From the NCBI GenBank assembly GCA_025936825.1, contig JAICSO010000010.1, positions 16,257 to 80,256 on the forward strand: a stretch of 64,000 nt of DNA. The letters run 5' to 3'. Positions within the stretch are counted from its first letter, which is position 1; each line of letters begins with the position of its first letter. This DNA is from Terriglobales bacterium. Its GTDB lineage: Bacteria > Acidobacteriota > Terriglobia > Terriglobales > Acidobacteriaceae. Made by a program: the position numbers and the translations under genes. Below the pieces are notes generated by a model, which was not told the DNA's origin, ran no database searches, and was given only the letters and a program-made list of their open reading frames with translations. This document shows positions 54,299 through 60,300 of the stretch, in pieces.

Positions 54299-54360
54299 AG
54301 TCGTGCTCCTTCTACAGAGTGGATGAGCGCAGGCAAACGTAAGATTCTAACAGCCGGACA

Positions 54361-54451
54361 GTGGCTAGCGATTAGTGGCTAGTGGCTAGTAAGAAGTTTG
54401 GAGTTTACCGCTGTCGATTGCACAAGCACTAGCAAGTAACCACTGGCGACT
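54361..54451. repeat. Word-repeat element (AGTGGCTAG / CTAGCAAG)
   Basis: GTGGCTAGCGATTAGTGGCTAGTGGCTAGT on one side and CACTAGCAAGTAACCACTGGCGACTGG on the other form an inverted arrangement between lpdA and the small membrane gene. It uses almost the same word as 51241-51342. Confidence 0.6.
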
Positions 54452-54530
54452 GGTTTCCACGCGGAACTTCATGGGGCATCACCGCGTATGAATTCATGGA
54501 AGTAGAGTGTGAGCAGCAGGAGGTAGCTCC

Positions 54531-54743
54531 ATGCCGGTCTTTGCACATTTTTTCTTCTTTCCGCCGTTCTTCGGCTTTGGGATGCTGATGTATTTCCTGC
54601 CGACGATCATTGCGGCGGCGCGCAGCAAGCACGATGTGGCCGCGATTTTCGTGCTGAATTTCTTCTTGGGATGGACGTTTATCGGGTGGATTATCGCGCT
54701 GGTCTGGGCGCTGAAGCACGATCACGTGGTCGTGATGCGGTGA
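54531..54743 (+). CDS. Small membrane protein, superinfection-immunity-like family
   Basis: The 70-residue product has two membrane helices (FFGFGMLMYFLPTIIAA and AAIFVLNFFLGWTFIGWIIALVWAL) separated by RSKHDV. The YFLPTIIA...NFFLGWTxIGWIxALVWAL pattern is that of the T4 Imm-like (Imm_superinfect) small membrane proteins, which are widespread on bacterial chromosomes. In phage T4 such a protein blocks entry of DNA from other phages; here the role is unproven. A strong GGAGG ribosome binding site precedes the ATG. Confidence 0.8.
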   Translation: MPVFAHFFFFPPFFGFGMLMYFLPTIIAAARSKHDVAAIFVLNFFLGWTFIGWIIALVWALKHDHVVVMR

Positions 54744-54826
54744 GTTAGACCGCGATAGCGCTCACGCGAGCGTCCCCTTGTCGAAATTGCACACTCAAGC
54801 CTTCTCTGCCTTACAATCATTCGTCC

Positions 54827-56056
54827 ATGAGCGTAAGCATCCCATCTTTCGCCAAGATCAATCTGGGTCTGCGCATCGGTGCCCTGCGCCCGGATGGATT
54901 TCATGAACTGCGCACGGTATACCAGACGATTGGGCTGCACGATATCGTGCGTGTCTCCGTGGGGCGAGGTACGGGGATCGAGATTCGCTGCGATGATCCG
55001 CGAGTTCCGTGCGACAGCTCGAACACCTGTTACAAGATCGCGGAACGTGTAATCGAGGCTTTGAAGATCCGTGGTCGCGTGGTGATTGAGATCGAGAAGC
55101 AATTGCCGGTGCAGGGTGGATTGGGTGGAGCTTCGGGGAATGCGGTGGCAGCAATGCTGGCGCTGGAGCGTGCGGCTAAAAAGAGGCTTACCCCGGCGGA
55201 ACGGTTGCGAATCGCAGCGGAGGTTGGATCAGACCTGCCGCTGTTCTTGATCGGAGGAGCGATCCTGGGCGTTGGGCGAGGCGAGGAAGTTTATCCATTG
55301 CCCGACTTGCCTGCGACCGTCTGTGTGATTGCGCTCCCGGAGATTGCTGTATCGACCCCGAACGCGTTCAGGGATTGGGATGAACTAAGTGGCGCGGGGG
55401 GCCTTGCCCGCGAAGGACGTGTTCGGGAGGGCACGGCTTCCAGCCGTGCCGAAGCGGCTTCCATTAACCCATGTCATTCCGAACCGGCTTTAGCCGGTGA
55501 GGAATCTGCTGGTGGCCAGAAAAAGCAGGTTCCTCGACTCGGAAATCATTCGCGAGCGAATGATTCCGCTTCGCTCGGAATGACAGTATTCAAGGTGGAA
55601 AATAGCCAAGAAACACTGAAGACAGCCGCTGAATTGACCCATCCCGCTGCCTCCGATAGAATGTTGAAGTCCAGCCGTGAGATTTCCGCGTGGCTGGCTG
55701 CGGCGGAAGGTGGCCGCAGATCCGGTGTCTCTGCCAAGGGTGGAGGCCGGGCCGAGAGCCTACTACTCGACCTTGTCCGTACCGGGATCGAAAACGACTT
55801 CGAAAAGGTCGTCTTCCCACAGTATCCCGAACTGCGCGAGGTGAAGAGTGTGCTCGAAAGGTCCGGGGCGCAGTACGCGTCGCTGTCCGGATCGGGTTCG
55901 GCAGTTTATGGCTTATTCTTGTCGCGCGATAAGGCAGCCGCAGCGGTGAGGAAACTGGCTCGGCAGGGTGCACGATCGGTGGTCACGAGCACGTTGACGA
56001 GGCGGCAGTACTGGAAGAGGTTTCAAGTTTCTAGTTTCGAGCGGAACGACACTTGA
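54827..56056 (+). CDS. ispE: 4-diphosphocytidyl-2-C-methyl-D-erythritol kinase with repeat-derived insert
   Basis: Phosphorylates CDP-ME in the MEP isoprenoid pathway using ATP. The GHMP kinase fold begins SIPSFAKINLGLRIG (substrate Lys and Asn), has the ATP site PVQGGLGGASGNAVAAM near residue 92, and resumes after the insert with SGVSAKGGG, the FPQYPELREVKSVLERSGA segment and GSGSAVYGLF. The protein has 409 residues, roughly 110 more than the usual length. The excess lies at residues about 190-255 and is translated from two interspersed palindromic repeats (GGCACGGCT hairpin, and the TGTCATTCCGA family at 216-253). The reading frame stays open through both. The last codons run into a word element. 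Confidence 0.9.
   Translation: MSVSIPSFAKINLGLRIGALRPDGFHELRTVYQTIGLHDIVRVSVGRGTGIEIRCDDPRVPCDSSNTCYKIAERVIEALKIRGRVVIEIEKQLPVQGGLGGASGNAVAAMLALERAAKKRLTPAERLRIAAEVGSDLPLFLIGGAILGVGRGEEVYPLPDLPATVCVIALPEIAVSTPNAFRDWDELSGAGGLAREGRVREGTASSRAEAASINPCHSEPALAGEESAGGQKKQVPRLGNHSRANDSASLGMTVFKVENSQETLKTAAELTHPAASDRMLKSSREISAWLAAAEGGRRSGVSAKGGGRAESLLLDLVRTGIENDFEKVVFPQYPELREVKSVLERSGAQYASLSGSGSAVYGLFLSRDKAAAAVRKLARQGARSVVTSTLTRRQYWKRFQVSSFERNDT
55430..55450. repeat. Hairpin repeat inside ispE
   Basis: Perfect stem GGCACGGCT-TCC-AGCCGTGCC, flanked by GGGAG on the left and GAAGCGG on the right, immediately before the larger repeat copy. It is translated in frame as part of IspE. Confidence 0.7.
55472..55585. 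repeat. Interspersed repeat of the TGTCATTCCGA family inside ispE
   Basis: Terminal arms TGTCATTCCGA and TCGGAATGACA (11 bp, perfect) frame 114 bases, exactly 38 codons, so the frame is preserved. Inner pairs include CCGGCT-TT-AGCCGG and CATTCGCGAGCGAATG. It is related to the copies at 24098 and 52717. Confidence 0.85.
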
Positions 56057-56090
56057 AACTCGAAACTGGAAACTCGAAACTTGAAACTGT
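56021..56090. repeat. Word-repeat element (GTTTCTAG / CGAAACT) at the ispE 3' end
   Basis: TTTCAAGTTTCTAGTTTCGAG on one side is answered by CTTGAAACTCGAAACTGGAAACTCGAAACTTGAAACT. The ispE stop codon lies inside it, so the last residues of IspE are repeat-encoded. It ends six bases before the tRNA gene. Confidence 0.65.
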
Positions 56091-56096
56091 TCCTAC

Positions 56097-56170
56097 TGGG
56101 CCGTCGACTAATGGTAGGTCAAGTGCCTTTGGAGCACTTTGTCTAGGTTCGAATCCTAGCGGCCCAGCCA
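56097..56170 (+). tRNA. tRNA-Gln (anticodon TTG)
   Basis: A full cloverleaf: acceptor stem TGGGCCG/CGGCCCA, D arm with GAC/GTC, anticodon stem AGTGC/GCACT with loop CTTTGGA (anticodon TTG), variable loop TTGT, T arm CTAGG-TTCGAAT-CCTAG. Discriminator G at 56167 and an encoded CCA end at 56168-56170. Confidence 0.95.
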
Positions 56171-56224
56171 AGAACCCGCTGTTGGCTGTTGACAACAGCG
56201 CAGGGTGCAATCGTCACTGGTTTG

Positions 56225-56260
56225 GCCAACGACCAAGGACGAACGACCAACGACCAAGTT
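56225..56260. repeat. Short word repeat (CCAACGACCAA)
   Basis: CCAACGACCAAGGACGAACGACCAACGACCAAG repeats CGACCAA about four times between the tRNA and prs. An upstream TTGGCTGTTGAC may be the opposite half. The same TTGGCTG word is used at 59211-59293. Confidence 0.5.
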
Positions 56261-56302
56261 CGCGTACCACGATTTTGAAACCGAGAACCGGCGGTTCAAA
56301 CT

Positions 56303-57334
56303 ATGGCGACCCTTGCGACGGCTGTAGAAAAGAAAATGAGCCCTGACGAAAAGCACGCCAAACCACAACGTTCGCGTGTTGACGACAAGTTCAAGATTTT
56401 CTGCGGCACGGCGAACATGCCATTGGCCGAAGAAGTTTGCCAGTTTCTGGGCATGAATCGCGGGCAGGCGCTGGTCACGCGCTTTGCCGACGGTGAGGCT
56501 TACGTTCAGATCCAGGAGAACGTGCGCGGCGCGGATGTTTTCATCATGCAGCCCACGTGCCGTCCGGTGGACCAGCACCTTATGGAGTTGCTGCTGATGA
56601 TTGATGCGGCTAAGCGCGCGTCGGCGCGGCGCATCACGGCGGTGATTCCGTACTACGGCTATGCGCGGCAGGACCGCAAGGACAAGCCGCGAGTTCCGAT
56701 TTCGTCGAAGCTGGTAGCGGATTTGTTAACTACGGCGGGCGCGGATCGTGCATTGATCGTTGATCTGCACGCGCCGCAGTTGCAGGGATATTTCAACATT
56801 CCGGTGGACCATCTGTTTGCGTCGCCGGTGCTGGTGGACCACTTCAAGAAGTTACAGTTACCGAATTTGACGGTAGTTTCGCCGGATGCAGGCGGCGTGG
56901 AGCGCGCGCGGTTCTTCGCGAAGAAGGTCGATGCAGCGCTGGCGATCGTTGACAAGCGACGCGTGGAAGCCAACGTCGCGGAAGTGATGCACGTGATCGG
57001 CGACGTCAAAGGCCGCACCTGCTTGGTGATTGACGATTTGATTGACACCGCAGGCACTTTGGTGAAAACCGCCGAAGCGCTGCGGGACAACGGCGCGGAT
57101 ACGGTTTACGCCTGCTGCTCGCACCCGGTGTTTTCAGGGCCAGCGGTCGACAACATCATGCGTTCGTGCATTAAGGAAGTCGTGGTCACGAACACGATCC
57201 CGCTAAGCGAAGCGGCGCAGAATGCCACCACGGCGTGCGGCGGAAAAATTCATGTACTGACGATTGCGGGGCTGATCGGACGCGCAATCCAGTCGATTCA
57301 CGAAGAAACTTCGATCAGCAAACTCTTTTTGTAG
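56303..57334 (+). CDS. prs: Ribose-phosphate pyrophosphokinase
   Basis: Makes PRPP from ribose 5-phosphate and ATP for nucleotide, His and Trp synthesis. Class I features are present: FCGTANMPLAEEVCQFLG near the N-terminus, the YYGYARQDRKDKPRVPISSKL flexible loop, DLHAPQLQGYFNIPVDHL, SPDAGGVERARFFAKK, and the PRPP-binding VIDDLIDTAGTL. An alternative start at the ATG at 56336 (MSPDEKHAKP) would give a shorter N-terminus; neither has a strong ribosome binding site. It precedes rplY by 19 bases, so the two are likely co-transcribed. Confidence 0.95.
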   Translation: MATLATAVEKKMSPDEKHAKPQRSRVDDKFKIFCGTANMPLAEEVCQFLGMNRGQALVTRFADGEAYVQIQENVRGADVFIMQPTCRPVDQHLMELLLMIDAAKRASARRITAVIPYYGYARQDRKDKPRVPISSKLVADLLTTAGADRALIVDLHAPQLQGYFNIPVDHLFASPVLVDHFKKLQLPNLTVVSPDAGGVERARFFAKKVDAALAIVDKRRVEANVAEVMHVIGDVKGRTCLVIDDLIDTAGTLVKTAEALRDNGADTVYACCSHPVFSGPAVDNIMRSCIKEVVVTNTIPLSEAAQNATTACGGKIHVLTIAGLIGRAIQSIHEETSISKLFL

Positions 57335-57353
57335 GACTTGAAGGAATTCGAAT

Positions 57354-58061
57354 ATGGCGACAAAAGCAGCAGATACCAGCACTCTTGAAGCACAGCCGCG
57401 CACTCCGGGCACCAAGAACGATGCACGCCGTGTGCGTCGCGAGGGCAGAATTCCCGCGGTCATTTATGGCGCGGGCAAGTCGGCGGTTCCGGTGGCAGTT
57501 GATCCGCGACAAGTTTCGCGCATCCTGCATTCCGAAACCGGGCACAACTCGGTGTTCGACCTGGCGCTCGACGGCGAGAAAACCAAGGCCATGATCGTGG
57601 ATTGGCAGTATGAGCCAATCAAGGGCTCGCTGCTTCACATCGACCTGAAACGCATCGCCATGGACCGGAAGTTGCGGGTGAACGTGCCCATCGAACTGGT
57701 TGGCGATCCAGAGGGTGTGAAGACGCAGGGTGGATTGCTTGAACAGATCATCCGCGAGGTGGAAGTCGAGTGCTTGCCCGCCGACATTCCCAACGTGATC
57801 GAATTGAACGTTGCTGCACTGGTTTTTGGCGTGGTCCTTCGCGTGTCGGATCTGCCGAAGAGCGACAAGGTGAAGTTCGTCACCGATGCGGACCAGCCAG
57901 TCGCGCACATTATCAGCATCAAGGAAGAAGAAGTGGCGACTCCGGAAGCAGCGGCTGCGGATGCTGCGGCAACACCGGCAGAACCGGAAGTTATCAAGAA
58001 AGGTAAGCAGGAGACCGAGGAAGAAGGCGAAGCTCCTGCCGAGAAGAAGGAAAAGAAGTAA
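57354..58061 (+). CDS. rplY: 50S ribosomal protein L25/Ctc
   Basis: Binds 5S rRNA in the large subunit. Residues about 15-100 form the L25 domain (TPGTKNDARRVRREGRIPAVIYGAG and ALDGEKTKAMIVDWQYEPIKGSLLHIDL), and 105-190 the CTC/TL5 C-terminal domain (VNVPIELVGDPEGVKTQGGLLEQIIREVEVECLPADIPN). An acidic Ala/Glu-rich tail follows (EEEVATPEAAAADAAATP), common in long Ctc proteins. The 235 residues are complete. It lies between prs and pth, the arrangement seen in many bacteria. Confidence 0.95.
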   Translation: MATKAADTSTLEAQPRTPGTKNDARRVRREGRIPAVIYGAGKSAVPVAVDPRQVSRILHSETGHNSVFDLALDGEKTKAMIVDWQYEPIKGSLLHIDLKRIAMDRKLRVNVPIELVGDPEGVKTQGGLLEQIIREVEVECLPADIPNVIELNVAALVFGVVLRVSDLPKSDKVKFVTDADQPVAHIISIKEEEVATPEAAAADAAATPAEPEVIKKGKQETEEEGEAPAEKKEKK

Positions 58062-58071
58062 TTCACTTCTT

Positions 58072-58152
58072 TTCCACGGATCAACGCGGATTTTCGCGGA
58101 TTTCTGTTTTTGTTTGATCCGCGTCATCCATGTAAATCCGCGGAGATGAATT
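58072..58152. repeat. CCGCGGAT-family hairpin repeat (copy 1)
   Basis: Starts TTCCACGGATCAACGCGGATT and ends AATCCGCGGAGATGAATT, with TGATCCGCGTCATCC in the right half, so it folds on itself. The second copy is at 59688-59769. It lies between rplY and pth. Confidence 0.7.
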
Positions 58153-58165
58153 TTGAGCGAGCGGC

Positions 58166-58750
58166 GTGAAGCTGATTGTTGGACTTGGCAATCCGGGACC
58201 GCAGTACGAGTGCACGCCGCATAACCTGGGTTTCTTGACAATCGACCAACTGGCTGACGATCTGAAGGTGGAAGTTCGAAACCGGAACTGCCGGGCATTG
58301 ACTGCAAGAGCAACGATCGGCGAAGAACCGGTGGTGCTGGCAAAGCCTGAAACGTTCATGAACTTGAGTGGCGTTTCGGTACGAGGGCTGCTCGAAGAGC
58401 TGGAGATCAAGCCGGAAGCGGATTTGATCGTGATCCAGGACGAGCTGGATTTTGCGTTTGGGACTTTGCGGATCCAGCGGAATCGCAGTTCAGCAGGACA
58501 CAATGGGATCGAATCGATCATCGATTCGATCGGCACCAAAGATTTTATTCGGATACGGATCGGGGTTGCGCCCGAGCACGCGGTAAGAGACGGGAAAGAA
58601 TACCTGCTAGCGCCGATGAGTAAAGCGCGGTGCAAGGCATTGGGACCCGTTCTGGAAGATGCTGCCGCGGCGGCGGCCATGATCGTGAAAGAAGGGCCGG
58701 CGGCGGCGATGCAGCGGTTTAATCGCAAGCCGGATGAAGGAAGTACATAG
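58166..58750 (+). CDS. pth: Peptidyl-tRNA hydrolase
   Basis: Recycles peptidyl-tRNA that has dropped off ribosomes. The conserved sites are the N-terminal GLGNPGPQYECTPHNLGF (Asn10 and the catalytic His), AKPETFMNLSG, the QDELDFAFGTLRIQ region and GGxxGHNGI-like SSAGHNGIESI. The start is a GTG (GTGAAGCTGATTGTT). The 194 residues match the family. It follows rplY with a hairpin repeat between, and precedes rpsF. Confidence 0.94.
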   Translation: MKLIVGLGNPGPQYECTPHNLGFLTIDQLADDLKVEVRNRNCRALTARATIGEEPVVLAKPETFMNLSGVSVRGLLEELEIKPEADLIVIQDELDFAFGTLRIQRNRSSAGHNGIESIIDSIGTKDFIRIRIGVAPEHAVRDGKEYLLAPMSKARCKALGPVLEDAAAAAAMIVKEGPAAAMQRFNRKPDEGST

Positions 58751-58797
58751 TTCCTTCGGCGAGTTGACGTCGCCTTAGGACAAGTTTGGAGAATGCA

Positions 58798-59202
58798 ATG
58801 AATCGTGCTTATGAACTGATGTTTATTGTCCGGCCGGATATGACGGAAGAGGACCAGGACAAACTGATCTCCACGCTGGAGCACGCAGTCACCTCTTCGG
58901 GCGGACAGGTGAAGAATGTCGAGAAGATGGGCAAGCGCCGCCTGGCCTACACCGTGCGCAAGTTCCATGACGGCCTGTACATCCTGCTCAGTTTTGAGGG
59001 CAGCGGCGGGCTTGTGCATGAACTCGAGCGCCGGTTGCGCGTGACGGAACCAGTGATCAAGTTCCTCAGCGTGCGCACCGACGAAGAGCAGAAGCGCCTG
59101 GACAAGATCAAGGCACTTCGCGACGCGCGCCGCAAGACTTCGACCGCGGCCCCGGCAGCAACACCGGAGCCCGCAGGCGAAGCCCCGGCAGCGACGGCGT
59201 AG
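58798..59202 (+). CDS. rpsF: 30S ribosomal protein S6
   Basis: Binds with S18 in the small-subunit platform. It starts MNRAYELMFIVRPDMTEEDQ and has the typical KMGKRRLAYTVRKFHDGLYILL region. Residues after 105 are an Ala/Pro/Glu-rich tail (TSTAAPAATPEPAGEAPAATA). Start set at the ATG at 58798 with GGAG at 58788; the TTG at 58786 adds four residues with no support. It is followed by rpsR and rplI, though ssb or dnaB, often found there, are missing. Confidence 0.95.
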   Translation: MNRAYELMFIVRPDMTEEDQDKLISTLEHAVTSSGGQVKNVEKMGKRRLAYTVRKFHDGLYILLSFEGSGGLVHELERRLRVTEPVIKFLSVRTDEEQKRLDKIKALRDARRKTSTAAPAATPEPAGEAPAATA

Positions 59203-59210
59203 AAAAACCG

Positions 59211-59293
59211 CTGTTGGCTATTGGTTGTTGGCTGTATGGGCTTCGTGCTGAGCACGGCCCTCGAGCCAAGAGCCAACAGCCAACAGCCAACGA
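59211..59293. repeat. Word-repeat element (TTGGCTG / CAGCCAA) between rpsF and rpsR
   Basis: GCTGTTGGCTATTGGTTGTTGGCTGT on the left is answered by GAGCCAAGAGCCAACAGCCAACAGCCAACG on the right, with CGTGCTGAGCACGG in the loop. It falls inside a ribosomal-protein operon, where transcription must read through it. Confidence 0.7.
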
Positions 59294-59313
59294 CTGACTT
59301 TTGAAGGAGCAAC

Positions 59314-59679
59314 ATGGCTGACGAAAATAGACCAGCACCAGCAGCAACTGAAGGAGCACCATCCGGGGAGCGATCCGGCGAGCGTTCGGGCGATCGCCGT
59401 CCACCGCGCTCCGGCCCGGGAGGACGCGAAGGCGGTCCCGGTGGTCCGGGCGGACGGAAGTTTTTCCGCCGCAAGAAGGTGTGCAAGTTCTGCACCGAGA
59501 AAATTGAGGCCATCAACTACAAAGACGTTCGCCTGCTCGCGCAGTTTGTGGCCGAGAGCGGCAAGATCGTGCCGCGCCGGTTGACCGGTGTGTGCACGCC
59601 GCATCAGCGCCGCCTGAGCACGGCTATCAAGCAGGCGAGGAATATCGCCCTGCTGCCGTTTGCTGGAAGAGCAAGTTAG
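59314..59679 (+). CDS. rpsR: 30S ribosomal protein S18 with extended N-terminus
   Basis: The S18 core is at residues 50-115 ([66 protein letters not shown]), with a zinc-type set of Cys in CKFC and VCTPHQ. The first 48 residues are an unusual Gly/Pro/Arg/Ser-rich extension ([15 protein letters not shown]), longer than in most bacteria. The ATG follows a GAAGGAG ribosome binding site. It pairs with S6 in the ribosome. Confidence 0.95.
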   Translation: MADENRPAPAATEGAPSGERSGERSGDRRPPRSGPGGREGGPGGPGGRKFFRRKKVCKFCTEKIEAINYKDVRLLAQFVAESGKIVPRRLTGVCTPHQRRLSTAIKQARNIALLPFAGRAS

Positions 59680-59687
59680 AACTTCTC

Positions 59688-59769
59688 TTCCGCGGATCAA
59701 TGCGGTCTGACGCGGATTTCATAATTTTCATGATCCGCGTTCATCCGTGTGAATCCGCGGCGATGAATT
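59688..59769. repeat. CCGCGGAT-family hairpin repeat (copy 2)
   Basis: CCGCGGAT (59690-59697) pairs with ATCCGCGG (59753-59760), and GCGGATT/TGATCCGC give inner stems. It closely matches copy 1 at 58072. It lies between rpsR and rplI and ends next to the rplI ribosome binding site. Confidence 0.7.
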
Positions 59770-59784
59770 CGATTGGAGAGACCA

Positions 59785-60237
59785 ATGGAAGTGATTCTGA
59801 AAGAAGATGTCGCGAAGCTCGGCTCTCGCGGAGATGTGGTGAAAGTGGCCGAAGGGTACGGCCGCAATTTTCTGCTGCCACGTAAGCTCGCTATCGAGGC
59901 GAATGTCGGCAACAAGAAGGTGATCGAGCAAATGCGTGCTGCCGCGGTGCGTCGCTCGGCGAAAGAAAAGGCCCAGGCAGAAGAACTATCCAAACAGTTC
60001 GACGGCGTTTCTGTGTCCTTTGCGCGCCGTGCCGGCGAACAGGACCAGTTGTTTGGATCTGTGACCTCCGGTGATCTGGCAGATGCGCTCGAAAAGAAAG
60101 GCTTCAACATTGACCGCCGGAAGATCCAGTTGCACGAACCGCTGAAGACTCTCGGGGAGTTCACGGTTCCCGTGAAGCTGCACAAGGACGTCACCGCCCA
60201 CCTGAAGGTCGTGATCGAGAAAGAAGCGGCAGAGTAG
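59785..60237 (+). CDS. rplI: 50S ribosomal protein L9
   Basis: Binds 23S rRNA with its N-terminal domain. It starts MEVILKEDVAKLGSRGDVVKVAEGYGRNFLLPR, the universal L9 opening, then the long connecting helix (KKVIEQMRAAAVRRSAKEKAQAEELSKQF) and the C-terminal domain (LFGSVTSGDLADAL). Start set at the ATG at 59785 after GGAGAG; an in-frame TTG at 59773 is not used. The 150 residues are normal. A strong terminator follows at 60258. Confidence 0.96.
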   Translation: MEVILKEDVAKLGSRGDVVKVAEGYGRNFLLPRKLAIEANVGNKKVIEQMRAAAVRRSAKEKAQAEELSKQFDGVSVSFARRAGEQDQLFGSVTSGDLADALEKKGFNIDRRKIQLHEPLKTLGEFTVPVKLHKDVTAHLKVVIEKEAAE

Positions 60238-60257
60238 GCCGCAGCGCGAAAACTTGA

Positions 60258-60280
60258 GGCCCGGCGGGAGCCGGGCCTTT
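60258..60280 (+). terminator. Terminator after rplI
   Basis: Stem GGCCCGG-CGGGAG-CCGGGCC (60258-60277) followed by TTT. It separates the ribosomal block from the convergent GH31 gene. Confidence 0.8.
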
Positions 60281-60300
60281 GTATCTTCCTTCCCTGCACG

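Noticed and set aside
54531..54743. Phage immunity gene as evidence of a prophage
   Set aside because: No integrase, capsid, terminase or attachment site is near. The family is common on chromosomes.
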